Made by a program: the position numbers and the translations under genes. A model generated the notes under the pieces. That model was not told the origin of the DNA, ran no database searches, and worked only from the letters and a program-made list of their open reading frames with translations. A stretch of DNA of 64,000 nt from Schistocerca nitens (lineage: Eukaryota; Arthropoda; Insecta; Orthoptera; Acrididae): assembly GCF_023898315.1 (NCBI RefSeq), contig NC_064622.1:352389234-352453233 (forward strand). Reading direction: 5' to 3'. Positions within the stretch are counted from its first letter, which is position 1, and every line of letters starts with the position of its first letter. Below, piece by piece: positions 1 through 11,988 of this stretch.

Positions 1-1853
1 TTTCTTTCACCGTTTTGCGCTAGAAGGGTTTTACATGTTTGTGGAAAAGAAGCATCGTTGGTTAACATCAGCGAATTTGAAATTTTTGGAGAATATTTTT
101 GTGTTGGTTACTGGCATAACAGTTTGTGCTACGCGCTGACAAAGAACAGTACATTCTGGCGTTGGATACGAAATAACCGAGTAGTTAGCAGAAATAGCCG
201 TGAATTCAAGCACAACTTCATGTGGGATAATTTTCGGTATTTTGTGCCATTTCCTTTGTACCTAACACATGAAAGCGCACTTCGCGACAAATCCTTTAGT
301 GGGTTTGAGTTTGCTCGTATCCTCATGTGTGTTCATTAGTATAAATTTAGGTATTATTTAAAGGCAATTGCAGCCCAGTCAGTGTATTTAAATGGTATTA
401 TAATGCCTATCATGTGTACTGTAACTGCTGCCATGTGTAGGATCAATTAGTAGGTATTGAGTATATGTGTTTGTCTGTTCTAAGAAGCGTGATGGGCACC
501 AGACGCTTGTAATGTTTCCCGTAGTTTCAGCAATTCAGAATAATAATATTGCTTGTTGAATGTAGGGGAAATTTTCAGTCCACGATAATTTATCGTAAGT
601 CGTGGCGTTCCCGAGATCGATCGCATAACCAGTCAGATCCAATTAGGAAGCACAGACAGTACAAACCATAGGATAATCAAAGTTTCTTCCCATTATATTA
701 AAATAACTGAGTATTTCCTTCCTAAATGCTTCACTGAGAGCTAAAACAATTTATTACGCGTTATTCTGCTAGGTCCAACTAGATCAGCCGCTGCACAGTG
801 ATTTTATAATTGTAGTAGCTTAGATTATCGTGCGGTTTGCGTGCCCGTGTGTTGAATCCGAAACATTTTGTTTCACATAATTATGTATTCCACGATGTTG
901 CAACGCCTATGTTATTCCGAATTATTATGCAATGTTCCTCCGGACATACATGCGTGATGTTGCATCGTAATTCGGAATAACACGTGCTGCAATGTCTTAC
1001 TTATCCACCGACAGTCAGCAAGCGACTTTCATGTAAAATGTCATATTTGTACGGGAATATACATAGATGTCTCAGTACAGGTTGTAAACATATGGCAGTG
1101 TCGTCATACCATTACACAGGTGATGGTTGTCCATAATCACAATTACGAATACATTTCAGGTATTATGTATTCCCCTTGAGTCCTTTGTAGTGTGACACCC
1201 TTAATTAAGGATTAAGAGACCCATTGACAGTAGACCAAAACTAATGAACCATTAATTCTGCATATACAGAAAATTAACTGAACACAAGTAATGTTTTTGA
1301 AATAGAAAATAAATCGAGATTATACTCAAATCTCCCATAGTTAAGAGATACCTTCTGAGAGTGGAATCAACCAGATGTGAAGCAAAACAATTAATAGTTC
1401 ATTAAAGGACGAAGCAGATGGGTAAATACACAAACTTCACCCTCGCTCTAGGCTGCTCGCTTTGAATGCAGGCAAGTGCAAGAAAATGTATCCACTGGGT
1501 AACCTGTTTCCAGTCTTGACAAGAGCTAAGTTCTCTTTTTTCTTGTCGGACCATTAATAAAAAAAATACCATGCTGCCTAACATTCACAACATGCAGGAA
1601 GAGGTAGCCTCCAAAATCAGATCAAATAGTATTATGCCCTTACATAATGAATTTACGAGAGGCATTACACTGACTAACAGTACGTTGGCAAGCTCCATGG
1701 TAACGTGCCCATCAACTAGTTAATTGTCGTATTTGTGATATTTGCAGTTAAACCGCTGCGCGAAATTCGAAAAAGTTTGCAATGAAAAATATGGATCGCT
1801 ATGATGTTGTCTTTTGGGCATATTACACCATATATTGTTGCGAATGAAATTTA
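1..1853. other. AT-rich intergenic stretch
   Basis: No coding region with family resemblance was found; open frames here are under 95 codons and overlap on both strands. The only structure I see is an imperfect palindrome at 895-996. Confidence 0.5.
895..996. repeat. Imperfect palindrome (about 40-nt arms)
   Basis: Left arm 895-936 and right arm 957-996 are inverted copies sharing GTTATTCCGAATTA and ATGCAA blocks, with a 20-nt spacer. It may be a small foldback element or the end of an unrecognised transposon. Confidence 0.6.
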
Positions 1854-2052
1854 AAAAAAAGTGTGTGGAATCTTATGGGACTTAACCGCTAAGATCATCA
1901 GTCCCTAAGCTTAGACACTACATAACCTAAATTATCCTAAGGACAAACACACACACACACCCATGCCCGAGGGAGGACTCGAACCTCCGCCAGGACCAGC
2001 CGCACAGTCCATGACTGCAGCGCCCTAGACCGCTCGGCTAATCGCGCGTGGC
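1854..2052 (-). mobile_element. tRNA-derived SINE, minus strand
   Basis: The minus strand reads a tRNA-like head with an A box (TTAGCCGAGCGG) and B box (GGTTCGAGTCC), then a CA/TG-rich stretch and a body ending in GGGACTGATGATCTTAGC. It is flanked by an 11-bp target-site duplication, AATGAAATTTA, at 1843-1853 and 2053-2063. Confidence 0.85.
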
Positions 2053-2063
2053 AATGAAATTTA

Positions 2064-2803
2064 GTTAAGACATTGAATTTTTCCATAGATTGTGTAGGAA
2101 GCCCCTATAGGTCTCAAATTTCGAGAAAACGGAGTTTATGTGGCACGTTCAATTCCGCCCTCACTCAAACGATAATGAGTATTCATAACATCCCTTATGC
2201 ATCCTAAACCATTAGAGATATCGATAAGAGATTTTGGCAAATGATAGCACGCAAAGAGGAGAGCACTATACGGCATAGTTAACATGCAGTGAACTGTGTC
2301 GGCTCCCTTTCCTTTTACAAATTGCCCGCTTCGTACACATTGGTTTACAGCCGCAGTACAGAGTGCTCTGTCGATCTAGAGGGCGTGGAAGCTGTGTCAC
2401 CATCGTGGAAGCGAGGCGTTGCCACTGATAGTAGTGAAATGGGACAGCTCGTGCTTGGGCGGCGACGTCCTCCTCTCCCGGTTCCTGGGGCGTCAAGTGG
2501 CTCGAGTTTGTGGCGAGGCACACTGACTGGGCATTTGGAAGTTTGTGTGTGTACAACGGCTTTCTTAGTCTAGAGCTCACTCAAGTCTTCTGGATCCGAT
2601 TAAATCGCAGTGTGGTAATCTAGCTGAGTTTGATACCTGATTCGTGGCCCTGAAATTAAGCCCCTTTGTTGCTTGTTCATCTAATTTTGGCTCCGAAAAG
2701 CGCATTTCTTCTCTGAAAGAGTAGCTCGAACTTTTACGGGTGAGCGTGATTGTTCCGGTCGTGGAAGTCACACTGCCCCTTATGTCTCCTTTCCAGTGCC
2801 TAT
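2064..2803. other. Non-coding stretch
   Basis: Two overlapping frames of about 100 codons face each other at 2266-2580; neither resembles a known family and the overlap suggests chance in GC-richer sequence. Nothing else seen. Confidence 0.4.
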
Positions 2804-3325
2804 GCACGAGGGTTGCCCAGAAAGTAACGCGCAGCATTTTTTTCTCGGCCAAAAACAACGCTACGAATTCGAAACGTTGCGTATGTATTACTTAAAGTCT
2901 CCTGAGTGAACGCGCCAAGTTTCCGCCACTTCCGACAGATAGCGTAGCTGCAGGAAAGTTTCAAAATGGCGTCGTAGGTGATGTACGTTACAAGCAACGT
3001 GCCATTACTGAATTTCTGACTTCAGAGAAAGACAAACTCTTGTGCAAAGTCTGTGGAGCATCTTCTGTCGACAGAAGTACAGTCAGTCGCTGGGCACGGA
3101 GGGTGAGGCCATCAGAAGGCGGTTCGGCGAAGCTCCACGATTTGCACTGGTCGGGGCTGACACAGCTGACATGTTGCAGAGAGCTGATGTTGTCACTGGC
3201 GAGGACAGACACATTACGACTCAGCAGTTGGCGCTGCATCTGTCAATCACCAAAGGAAGTGTGGATGCAGCTATCTGCACTCATGGATATTCAAAAGTAT
3301 GTGCAAGATGGGTGCCGTTGTGTCT
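2804..3325 (+). mobile_element. 5' fragment of a mariner transposon
   Basis: Begins with a mariner-like terminal sequence (GAGGGTTGCCCAGAAAGTAA) and then codes, with at least one frameshift, for the N-terminal helix-turn-helix region: KQRAITEFLT, then STVSRWARR, then in the next frame ITTQQLALHLSI and KVCARWVP. These match the two DNA-binding motifs of SETMAR/irritans-type transposases. The DDD catalytic domain and right terminus are absent. Confidence 0.75.
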
Positions 3326-4432
3326 AACGGTGGTTCACAAATCAGAGGCTGTGACGGCACTGGCTTTAACGGGCCTCGTGCTTGGTTTGGCCACAGTTTA
3401 GTGTATTTCGTAGGTGCTGTGGCTAGACGCAAACAGATTGTTTTTAGTTCTTTATTTTGTCAGGTCATCGCCCTGTTGGGTTCTATTTATTGTTTGGTGT
3501 TACCAGTCAACCTTGTAAGAGGCAAAGCATATAATCTGCATTGCGTAGATTAAACCTCGTGCTTAAGGAGATTTATCTCTGCCGAACATTTTGGTAGTGC
3601 ATTGTTTACTGTGACCAGTCTGGCACAGTGCAGAGTTCCTTGGTTCTGAACATTTTCTTCAAAGAAAAGTAAAAATTGAACAAAGGAAAGGTAAAAAAAA
3701 ACAGGAGAGAAGAAAAGGCCACAATGCCGGATATGAAATTTGTTTCTTCACGCATTGAATTCTAAGTTAAGTTACGGTACCGGAATTTTTCCTGCTGGAG
3801 ATAGCGGCAGCATCTAGTACTGACATTTCATATTACATTTTTTACTTCTAAAATTCAGACCGTTGCGCCGTAGATTCATCTTTGTAGCCCTTTCATGGGC
3901 AACGGAAAGATACCTACTCACATACTTTTATGTCCTACAGGGTACAAGGATCTCGACATTCCCACGTCTTACTCGTGCTGCCATCTGCACATTAGAAAGA
4001 GAAACACTGAACATTCCCTCCGGTACCAGCAGTCGCACTGGCAACAATTGATGGACTATTATATGTGTGTTGTGACCAATGTGATGGTAGGAAGACGTCG
4101 TTTTGGTGTTATTTCGTGCTTTTGTTTGTTCATGTGCAGACAATGGTGTTTGTAAGCAGTCCACCGTACTTCTTTCATTTGTTATGCAAATTTCTTGATG
4201 TTAATGCATCTATGATAATTTCTAATCCAATGTAACACATCAAAAATATGTTGTAAACATGTGGGAATAATTGCTCCCATGGTCCGAGCTGGCCATACAT
4301 TTAGCAATGTTTCACACATTTAGTGTAGACAAAATGCCGGTTTACTGCGGTTTTATTAGGCTTATTCACTTAGCTTGGATATTTCTCATTACAGAATTAC
4401 TTTACCAGAGGGGAAGACATTACTTTTCACTT
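3326..4432. other. Non-coding stretch
   Basis: AT-rich sequence with only short frames on both strands and no motif I recognise. Possibly the decayed sequence into which the neighbouring elements inserted. Confidence 0.4.
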
Positions 4433-4445
4433 TCTGAAGATAAGT

Positions 4446-4682
4446 TGGTTGGCTGGTTTGTTGGGGGAAGGAGGCCAGACAGCGAGGTCATCGGTCTCAT
4501 CAGATTAGGGAAGGACGGGGAAGGAAGTCGGCCGTGCCCTTTGAAAAGAACCAACCCGGAATTTGCCTGGAACTATTTAGGGAAATCACGGAAAACCTAT
4601 ATCAGGAAGGCCGGACGCGGGATTGAACCGTCGTCCTCCCGAATGCGAGTCCACTGTCTAACCACTGTGCCACCTCATTCGG
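4446..4682 (-). mobile_element. tRNA-derived SINE (second family)
   Basis: The minus strand starts with a tRNA-like head containing GGTGGCACAGTGGTTAGAC (A box) and GGTTCAATCC (B box), followed by a purine-rich body. A 13-bp duplication TCTGAAGATAAGT flanks it at 4433-4445 and 4683-4695. A fragment of the same family lies at 33845-33975. Confidence 0.85.
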
Positions 4683-5154
4683 TCTGAAGATAAGTCATTT
4701 TCGACATTGAATATTAGGAAAATAATACAGAGGGGTCCAAAAATGTATCCAGTGTTTAAAAGTCCATAACTGGCAAGCTAATTGACGGATTTGTCTCATC
4801 TTTGGTAGTGCAATAGTTTGTAGTTCCGGCAATCGCCACACAAGCGTTCTATTGCGTTGTTTTGTTTTGTCAGATGACAGTCGCCAGATAGTCAGTGTTT
4901 TGTTCTTAGTTGCGCCTAGTTACTCGAGTAAACATGCCTGGCGCAAGGCCTACATTCGATGAAAGGAAGTCAGTTTTGAAGTGGTATTTTAACATTGAGG
5001 TTCAACGGCAATGGTGAAATGAGTATCAAACAGAGCCACCGACACGTTTAACGATTCGTCGCATTCGAGACAAATCTGAAGTCGAAGGCTGTGTTAAAGA
5101 TGTACACAAACAACGATCTGGACGACCTTGTACTGCTCCTCGGTGGTGGCGTGT

Positions 5155-7983
5155 CTGCTAAATTATATTTACTGCGCCAGCCAGAAACGCCTGCTAAGGC
5201 GACTACTATTTATCAGTTGGTCAAACCTGGGTTGGATGGAACTGATACACAGAGATGACAAGTGTATTAAAACGCGTAGCGACGCCATAGAGTTCCGCAA
5301 CGCCGTGTACTATATCAGCTATCTGCAAGTAGTTGTGAGGATGGAAAGTTTAACCAAATGCTTACCACTCGCACAATAGCTACCGCCGAAGATGCAACTG
5401 GACCACCACTATTACAAACGGGTTCTGGTTTTTTCTGCTTGTGTTAGCTCCCGATTGAAAACTTTAGTTAACGCATCTGACTAATCACAAGATTTTACAG
5501 GTTCGACCAGCAAGTTAACACCAAAAGTAATATTCTAGTCGATGGAATCAAGCAGAAACTACAAGTCTGATTAGGATACGATACTTAAGTCAATTAGATC
5601 CCAACTCATTGCGATGTGCCACACGTCATAGCAACGTTATCGGAAACCTCTCTTACGTAACCCAACACTCAAACGCTGATACCTCGGATTTATCTTATCT
5701 TTTTCCCAGCTTGAAAACTATCCAACGTGGAGTTTAAGCATTCCTTTTAATAGAACCCCACTGAAGCTATCAATCTAGACTGAACTTTCTTAGCTACCAG
5801 TTTCAGTTAGTTTAATTTTCGTAAGAGCACGCCATCGATATAATTTAAGTGTGGACTGAGCGTTGCTTGTCAGAGATTATTAATCCTATTCAGTCATTGC
5901 ACTGCAGCGCTATCCTAGCTTATTTCTTTTTACGAACACACACAATGGCTAATGCTCCTTGCACTCTATTAATGATAGTGGTTTATGCTACACCGCCGGC
6001 CGCGGTGGTCTCGCGGTTCTAGGCGCGCAGTCCGGAACCGTGCGACTGCTACGGTCGCAGGTTCGAATCCTGCCTCGGGCATGGATGTGTGTGATGTCCC
6101 TAGGTTAGTTAGGTTTAAGTAGTTCTAAGTTCTAGGGGACTGATGACCACAGCAGTTGAGTCCCATAGTGCTCAGAGCCATTTTTTTTTGTTTATGCTAC
6201 AACCTTCATAGTTTATTAATTCCCCATAACTTAATTTTTCCACTTTTTATCACTTAAACAGTCAGCCAAAAACCTCTTTCATATATTTTAATCCGAACTT
6301 TACGGAATTATCGTAACAAACTCTCAGTGTGACTTATCTTTCACTTTAATATTCTTTGTCCTGCTTGTACTTTACCGTTTTGATTCAGTGCATAATCTTT
6401 AACCTTTTTATTTTTTGAGATTCAAAGATTCTGTTATCGTATTTTCAAGTTATGTTATGTGGGGAGAAATGATAACACGAGACACCAATTTTTCCTTTAT
6501 CATGCACAGGGCCTGAGAATAATTTTATTTAGCCATTTTCTTAATTTTCAATGTCTCCACAAAGTTTCGTCATGCGCGAGTGCTGGTGGTAAACTACTTG
6601 CCCACTAAGCAGAAGCTAGTAAAAAAAAGAAACAAAAAACCTAAGCGTCACCGCCACTTTAAAGTATCATTAATATTCACTCAAATCAAAGCAAATCTCT
6701 CCCTCTTCAGGCGTTGACATACGCGGACCCTCTATATCAAATTTAAAACACTCAGCACCCACAATTTCAAAGAGACAATTATCGTGCTCTACTCAGTTAA
6801 TAGGTCTTGGTTCTGCCAGTTTCGTCAGATTGAAAATTACTATTACACCAATTCCCGCGTGTCACAAAGTATCTTACAGAGATTGGTTCTCCCGTTTACA
6901 TTAATCAAACTAGGACGTCCGTTCTCACAATAATTACACGACAATCATAGGCCGCACTTCAATTTGAGAGTTCTTTTAGCCGGGGATTCTATTACCTTAT
7001 CACTTCCCCACAATTACAACCAATACAGTCGCACACTCACACCAAGGCTTTAGCAAATCCTTATTACAGAAGCGGCAGCGGCACATGTACCTTTGCGTTT
7101 ACCCTTATTAAACCAATCACTCACAAAGTCTTCGCGTGAAGGCGATACCAAATACACAAAATCAAGACCGAAAAGAACCTCCCCTTAGCACGAGATACGG
7201 AACGCCTGATTGCGAGTAACTCCAAGGTTAGCTCTACCAAACTTTACACAATCACTAATCACATGGAAACGCGAGAAAAACCAATCTCTTAGTTTGTCTC
7301 ACGAGTTACTCTTTTAAAGCAAACTCCAAATATCATCGCACATCCCACTACCGACTGCGAACAATACACCTAGCCCAATAATTACATATGACTTCCCATA
7401 TAGGCAATAACCCCATCACGGGTTCAACTAATTTTAGAAGCCCAAATCCGACATTAAATCACTCGAGCGCCAACTTCAAATAGGCTTACACTTCCCGAGT
7501 GTCACGATCTGACTGACGTTACCCCGTGACCTCAATGGTAACTAACTCCCCGATGTCTCAAATGTAACTCTCTACACGAGATCTCAACGGTAACTACTCT
7601 TGAAACAAGGGACAAAACCAAGAACCAGAATTTTTGAACAAACAAACATGTCACGTTAATTGTCTCTTTTTCACAACTTTCATTATTAGATGCTTTAGTT
7701 TCTCTTCAATATCGGCCAGCTGCGCATCAGTTGATATCTTCGCCGCGCGCCACGCTGCTGCTATCGTCGCGGTTGTGTGACATCTCTGGCCGCGACAGGC
7801 TACACTGCATTTGCTCTTTCTACAACATAAATTTGACAACATTTTCAGAAGCAAATACAAATAAAATTAACAACCCTTTTTTATATCGAAATTGACACTT
7901 CGATAAGAAGTTGATGCGACTTACGTACGTAATGCCACATACGTATACGACTCACACTACTTTTCAATTTTGGGGCATTACAA
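5155..7983. mobile_element. Unclassified 2.8-kb insertion within the DD41D element
   Basis: This segment separates two halves of one transposase, so it inserted later. A 5-bp repeat CGTGT at 5150-5154 and 7984-7988 is a candidate target duplication that keeps the host frame. The content is AT-rich with almost no open frames, a SINE at 5993-6189 and a C-rich, degenerate repeat-like zone at 7490-7600. I see no LTR pair, transposase or reverse transcriptase. Confidence 0.55.
5993..6189 (+). mobile_element. tRNA-derived SINE (common family)
   Basis: Full-length copy with head GGCCGCGGTGGTCTCGCGG, B box GGTTCGAATCCTGCC and the shared body ending CTCAGAGCCATT plus a T-run. Flanked by a 12-bp duplication GTTTATGCTACA (5981-5992, 6190-6201). 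Confidence 0.92.
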
Positions 7984-9061
7984 CGTGTAACAGCAACAAG
8001 TCCAGCTAACTCCCGTCGTGTGTTACAACAATTCACTCGCTCACCACAGAAGTCTGTGAAACAGTGTCCCCGTGAAACTGGAGTGAGTCGCTCAAGTGTT
8101 CGGCGAATTTTGAAGACAGAAAAGTGGAAGTGCTACATCCCACGATTGCTACACGCAGTGAACGAGGACGCTCCAGATCGTAGTAGTCTGGAGTACTACG
8201 AGTGGTTTACTAACATGGTTCGCAACGATGAAGAGTTTGCAGAGATGGTTGTGTGGTCTGATGAGGCACATTTCAAACTCAATGGTACAGTAAATCGCCA
8301 CAATTGCATCTACTGGGCCGCCGAAAATCCGAACGTCCATGTAGACAAAGCCGTGAATTTCCCAAGAGTAAATGTGAAGTGTGGGTTTTCTTACCGGGGC
8401 TTGATTGGGCCATTCTTCTTTGACGGCACAGTTACCGGTGAGGAGTACCTTCAGAAGCTTCAGACATCCATTTTACCTGCCATCCGAGACTTGTATGGAG
8501 ACAGAAGAGTTTACTTTCAACAAGATGGTGCCACAGCCCACTACCAAAATCGCGTTAGGGCGTATCTCGACGAAAATCTACCAGGAAGATGGATAGGCCG
8601 TAGAGGTGCTGTGGAGTATCCCCCACGTTCTCTAGATCTAACTCCTCTGGACTTTTACCTGTAGGGAACAATAAAAGGCGTCGTTTATCGACAAAAGCCA
8701 CGCACATTGGATGAACTTCGAGAATCTATGGCACATTCATGTGCAAATATCCAACTGAACACGTTGCAGTCAGTAGTTCGTGCTTCAGTTCGGCGGCATC
8801 GTTTGTGTGTGGATGTTAATGGTGACCATTTCGAGCACCTACAGTGATATTTTTAAATTGGACTTTAAGCTACACTTTCACCAAAAATGAGACAACTCCG
8901 CCAACTAGTTTGCAAGTTATGGACTTCTAAACAGTGGACACATTTTTTGGACCCCTCTGTATACTGAATAATGTACTGAACATGAACTGAACTGAATAAT
9001 ATACTGAACATCGACAAACAGTCTCGTCCTACTTTTCAACAAGTGCCCTCAGTAGTAGACA

Positions 9062-10126
9062 ATGTTTCACTCCACCATGGAGTGCCTGGTTGACGCTAAG
9101 ACAGGCTACATACTGATGTTCCAGATCTGTTGTGGAGCAGGGGAAGACAGTAATGCTAATACTCCTCTTGGTGAAAGGGTTGTACTTGAATTGTGTTCAT
9201 CTTTGAAACGCAGTAAATGTATTGTTGCATGTGACAACTATTTAAATTAGTATGCCCTAATGAAAACGCTTTTGGATACTGGAATTTACTCTCTAGGTGC
9301 TTCAGAGTCAACAGGAAAGGTCTCCCGGAAATAATGGAGAAAAATGACAAACTTTCAAGAGGTGAATTCAAGGCACAGATCAAAGATTCACTCGTTGCGA
9401 TTAAGTGGCAAGGCACAAGAACAGTAACAGTTCTCCATACAGCAACAACTACCAACGCTGTAGCATTCGTTTCGAGAAAACGAAGAGATGGTTCCATGTG
9501 TAGAAAAGCTCGTCAGAGTGCCATAAGTTTGTACAACAACGTAATGGACGGTGTGGATCTCTTCGATCAGAAGCGAGAACGCTACGTAGCCGGACGGCGA
9601 TCTGTAAAATGGTGGCACAGATATTTTTATTTTCTAGTTGATGGTGTCATTGCGAATCCGTTTATAATGAACGCAAGAGTCACAGGAAATGGAAAGCAAC
9701 TAACATTCCGTTTACACGTTGCAAGAGAATTACTGTCAGCATTCTCATCACGGAAACGACTTGGGCGTCCACCTGTAATCATTTTTTTTAAAAAAAACGG
9801 GCAGCAGCGGTATTCCTGATAAACATAGTATTTCAAATGTTGGTGAACATCTGACAAAGAAAATTATGAAGTGTAGGCGTTGTCGTATGCGCAGTACAAG
9901 AAAAGAAGAAAAAGTATCCGCGCGGTGTGGCATCGCAGTTTGAGGCGCTATGTCACGGATTGCACGGCCCCTCCTGCCGGAAGTTCAAATCCTCCCTCGG
10001 GCATGTTTAGCAATTTACACACATTTGAACATTTTTGTAGGAAGAAGAACAAGAATAATGTGCTCCAACTGCAATGTCGCTTTGTGTATGGATCCATATT
10101 TCAGACTATTTTATAACATCCAGTAA
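9062..10126 (+). pseudogene. piggyBac-like transposase fragment
   Basis: Frame-shifted remains of the C-terminal half of a DDE_Tnp_1_7 (piggyBac) transposase. Seen: GYILMFQI and CIVACDNYL (catalytic Asp), a TAG at 9248, a frame change near 9330, then SLYNNVMDGVDLFDQKRERY (the GVD Asp and D-Q motif) and KWWHRYFYFLVDGVIAN. A C-terminal zinc ribbon follows: KCRRCRMR near 9865, then MCSNCNVALC and FRLFYN near 10058-10120, with a SINE between the two Cys pairs. The N-terminal half and both terminal repeats were not found. The piggyBac family moves by cut-and-paste at TTAA. Confidence 0.85.
9915..10041 (+). mobile_element. Internally deleted SINE within piggyBac zinc ribbon
   Basis: Has the head GGTTTGAGGCG-like to CGGATTGCACGGCCCCTCC and CCTCCCTCGGGCATG also seen at 37756-37981, then jumps to the tail CACACATTTGAAC; the middle of the body is missing. 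Imperfect 12-bp duplication AAGAAGAAMAAG flanks it (9903-9914, 10042-10053). Confidence 0.75.
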
Positions 10127-11293
10127 TTAAATTTTCATTAATAGTTTGTAAATAAAGAATAATCTGGAAATCATGTATATATTTCATTGCTTCGCAGTGT
10201 CGATGTTAATAGTAAAGAAATTCCTAAAATATTTGATGGTATCATCTCACGGTACATGAGAGTCATCACCCAATATAAATTTTTAAAAAAATATGGGTGC
10301 CTAAAAAAATTTATTTTCTGCATGGTATGGCGTAGGTGGTTCATAGTAAGTCATGTCAACCGAAATAAGCCCAGAAAAATGTGCCCATGAAAGGGTTTGT
10401 TGAGTCAGCCCACTGGTGCGCGTTTGTAACGTTCTTGTCAAAAAGTAATAGAAAACTGCATTTCACATAATTGCGCCTATGGTTTAAATGATCATAACAC
10501 TTGGTCATGAATTGACATTAAGGGTTTCCAGTTCACGAACTTGTCTATAAGGACTTATAATTTGATAAAAGGCCATGCGTCATTTTAAAACTGTTATTGG
10601 TACCTAAACTGTTGTTCCATTTTTAATATAGTGTTTTTTAAATGGTAATGAAGTTTCTGGAATGGTGAATGATGTGTACTTAAAACCCTGACTCGGTCCC
10701 TTCGCGGGTTTGGTTTTGGTTGTGGCGCACTATGCAAGGTGGATTTTCGTCCGGAACTTTTTTATCTACGGCGATATAGCAGAAGCTATGGTTTTTATTT
10801 TATTTTTTCAATCCACTACCGTAATTTCTTCAGAGCCTTCGACAGCTGGTGAAAAAAGAATTCACTAGTACAATATAAAAGTGGAATTTCTTTTTCTTTA
10901 TGCTACTGCATACCGAAACACCAAGGTTTTCCATAAGGTGTTGATCTCTGTATTATCCTATTTCTTGTTTAATAAAACACTCTGTTCTAAGATTACCTCA
11001 ATAGCTGCTGTAAAGTTGTGTATTAGCAAAATAAGCAAAATTAAACCCATCGAAAAGAGAAACATAGCCGTTATTCATAACTGATGCTGCTTCTTCAAAT
11101 GAGAAAAGGTTAACAGTTCAGACAAAAATAACCCACCAACTTCGTTGCGACTTTGGCAGAATCCCGTAAACCATCATACTTCTAATAGTGAACGACTGCA
11201 CTGGAAACTTACAGAAGGATTTTCTCCTTGTTCTTCATCTAGTAAATATGAAAATAATTTTCAGCGAATAGTGTACCCTCTTTCTGTTCCTAT
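10127..11293. other. Non-coding stretch before the LTR element
   Basis: AT-rich, with frames up to 67 codons that resemble nothing I know. I looked for the piggyBac right end (TTAA with CCC-type repeat) and did not find a convincing one. Confidence 0.4.
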
Positions 11294-11988
11294 TGTAAGC
11301 AGGTTGTATAGGTTTTTATATTGGTAACGCCACGTATCGCTCTGTATGAAAATCACTGGCTGTGCTGTGTGCAGTCTGTGGCTGGTTGGCATTGTTGTAA
11401 TACTCGCCATTGTAGCGTTGGGCAGTTGGCTGATAACAGCGCGTAGCGTTGCGCAGTTGGAGGTGAGCCGCCAGCAGTGGTGGATGTGGGGAGTGAGGTG
11501 GCGGAGTTTTGAGAGCGGATGATCTGGGCAGAGACAGTAAACTTGTAATATTGGATATCATGGACTGATATAGATATTATGACTTTTGAACACTATTACG
11601 GTAAATACATTGTTTGTTCTCCATCAAAATGTTTCATTTGCTAACTATGCCATCAGTAGTTAGTGCCTTCAATAGTTTGAATCTTTTATTTAGCTGGCAG
11701 TATTGGCGCTCGCTGTATTGCAGTAGTTTGAGTAACGAAGATTTTTGTGAGGTAAGTGATTTGTGAAAGGTATAGGTTATTGTTAATCAGGGCCATTCTT
11801 TTGTAGGGATTATTAAAAGTCAGATTTCGTTGCGCTAAAAAATATTGTGTGTCAGTTTAGTGTTGATCAGAATAGGGAAAGAGCGAAATGTCTGAGTACG
11901 CTCAGTTCTGCTCAGCTGTTTAAAAATCAAATAATGTAAGAGGTTAATCAGCACAGTAATTCATTAATTTTTCTAAGGGGACTTTTCA
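11294..11988 (+). repeat. 5' LTR
   Basis: Starts TGTAAGCAGGTTGTATAGG and ends GGGGACTTTTCA. The base after it does not begin the usual TGG primer-binding site; the sequence TATGTCGACCC follows, so the priming tRNA is not obvious. Confidence 0.93.

Larger units (their letters stand above)
4934..8847 (+). pseudogene. DD41D mariner transposase, interrupted
   Basis: The ATG at 4934 starts a transposase N-terminus (RPTFDERKSVLKWY, later KQRSGRP, the linker motif). An in-frame TGA follows at about codon 28. After the 2.8-kb insertion the frame resumes with LQQFTRSPQKSV, VVWSDEAHF (first Asp), YFQQDGATAH (second Asp) and LDLTPLDFYL (third Asp). I count 41 residues between the second and third Asp, the DD41D spacing of the rosa/VISITOR group within IS630-Tc1-mariner. 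A TAG at 8662 replaces the Trp expected after DFYL; the frame then continues to a TGA at 8845. Not functional as it stands. Confidence 0.87.
4728..8959 (+). mobile_element. DD41D mariner-like transposon, split by an insertion
   Basis: Long terminal inverted repeats (about 70 nt, both beginning CAGAGGGGTCCAAAAA) lie at 4728 and 8959 next to TA dinucleotides, the target of Tc1/mariner elements. The native element would be about 1.4 kb; the excess is the insertion at 5155-7983. The transposase is split into a 5' part (4934 to about 5154) and a 3' part (from about 7989). Confidence 0.88.

Noticed and set aside
2266-2580. 104-codon frame, minus strand, with a facing 94-codon frame
   Set aside because: No family resemblance, overlap on both strands, and no splice or start context.
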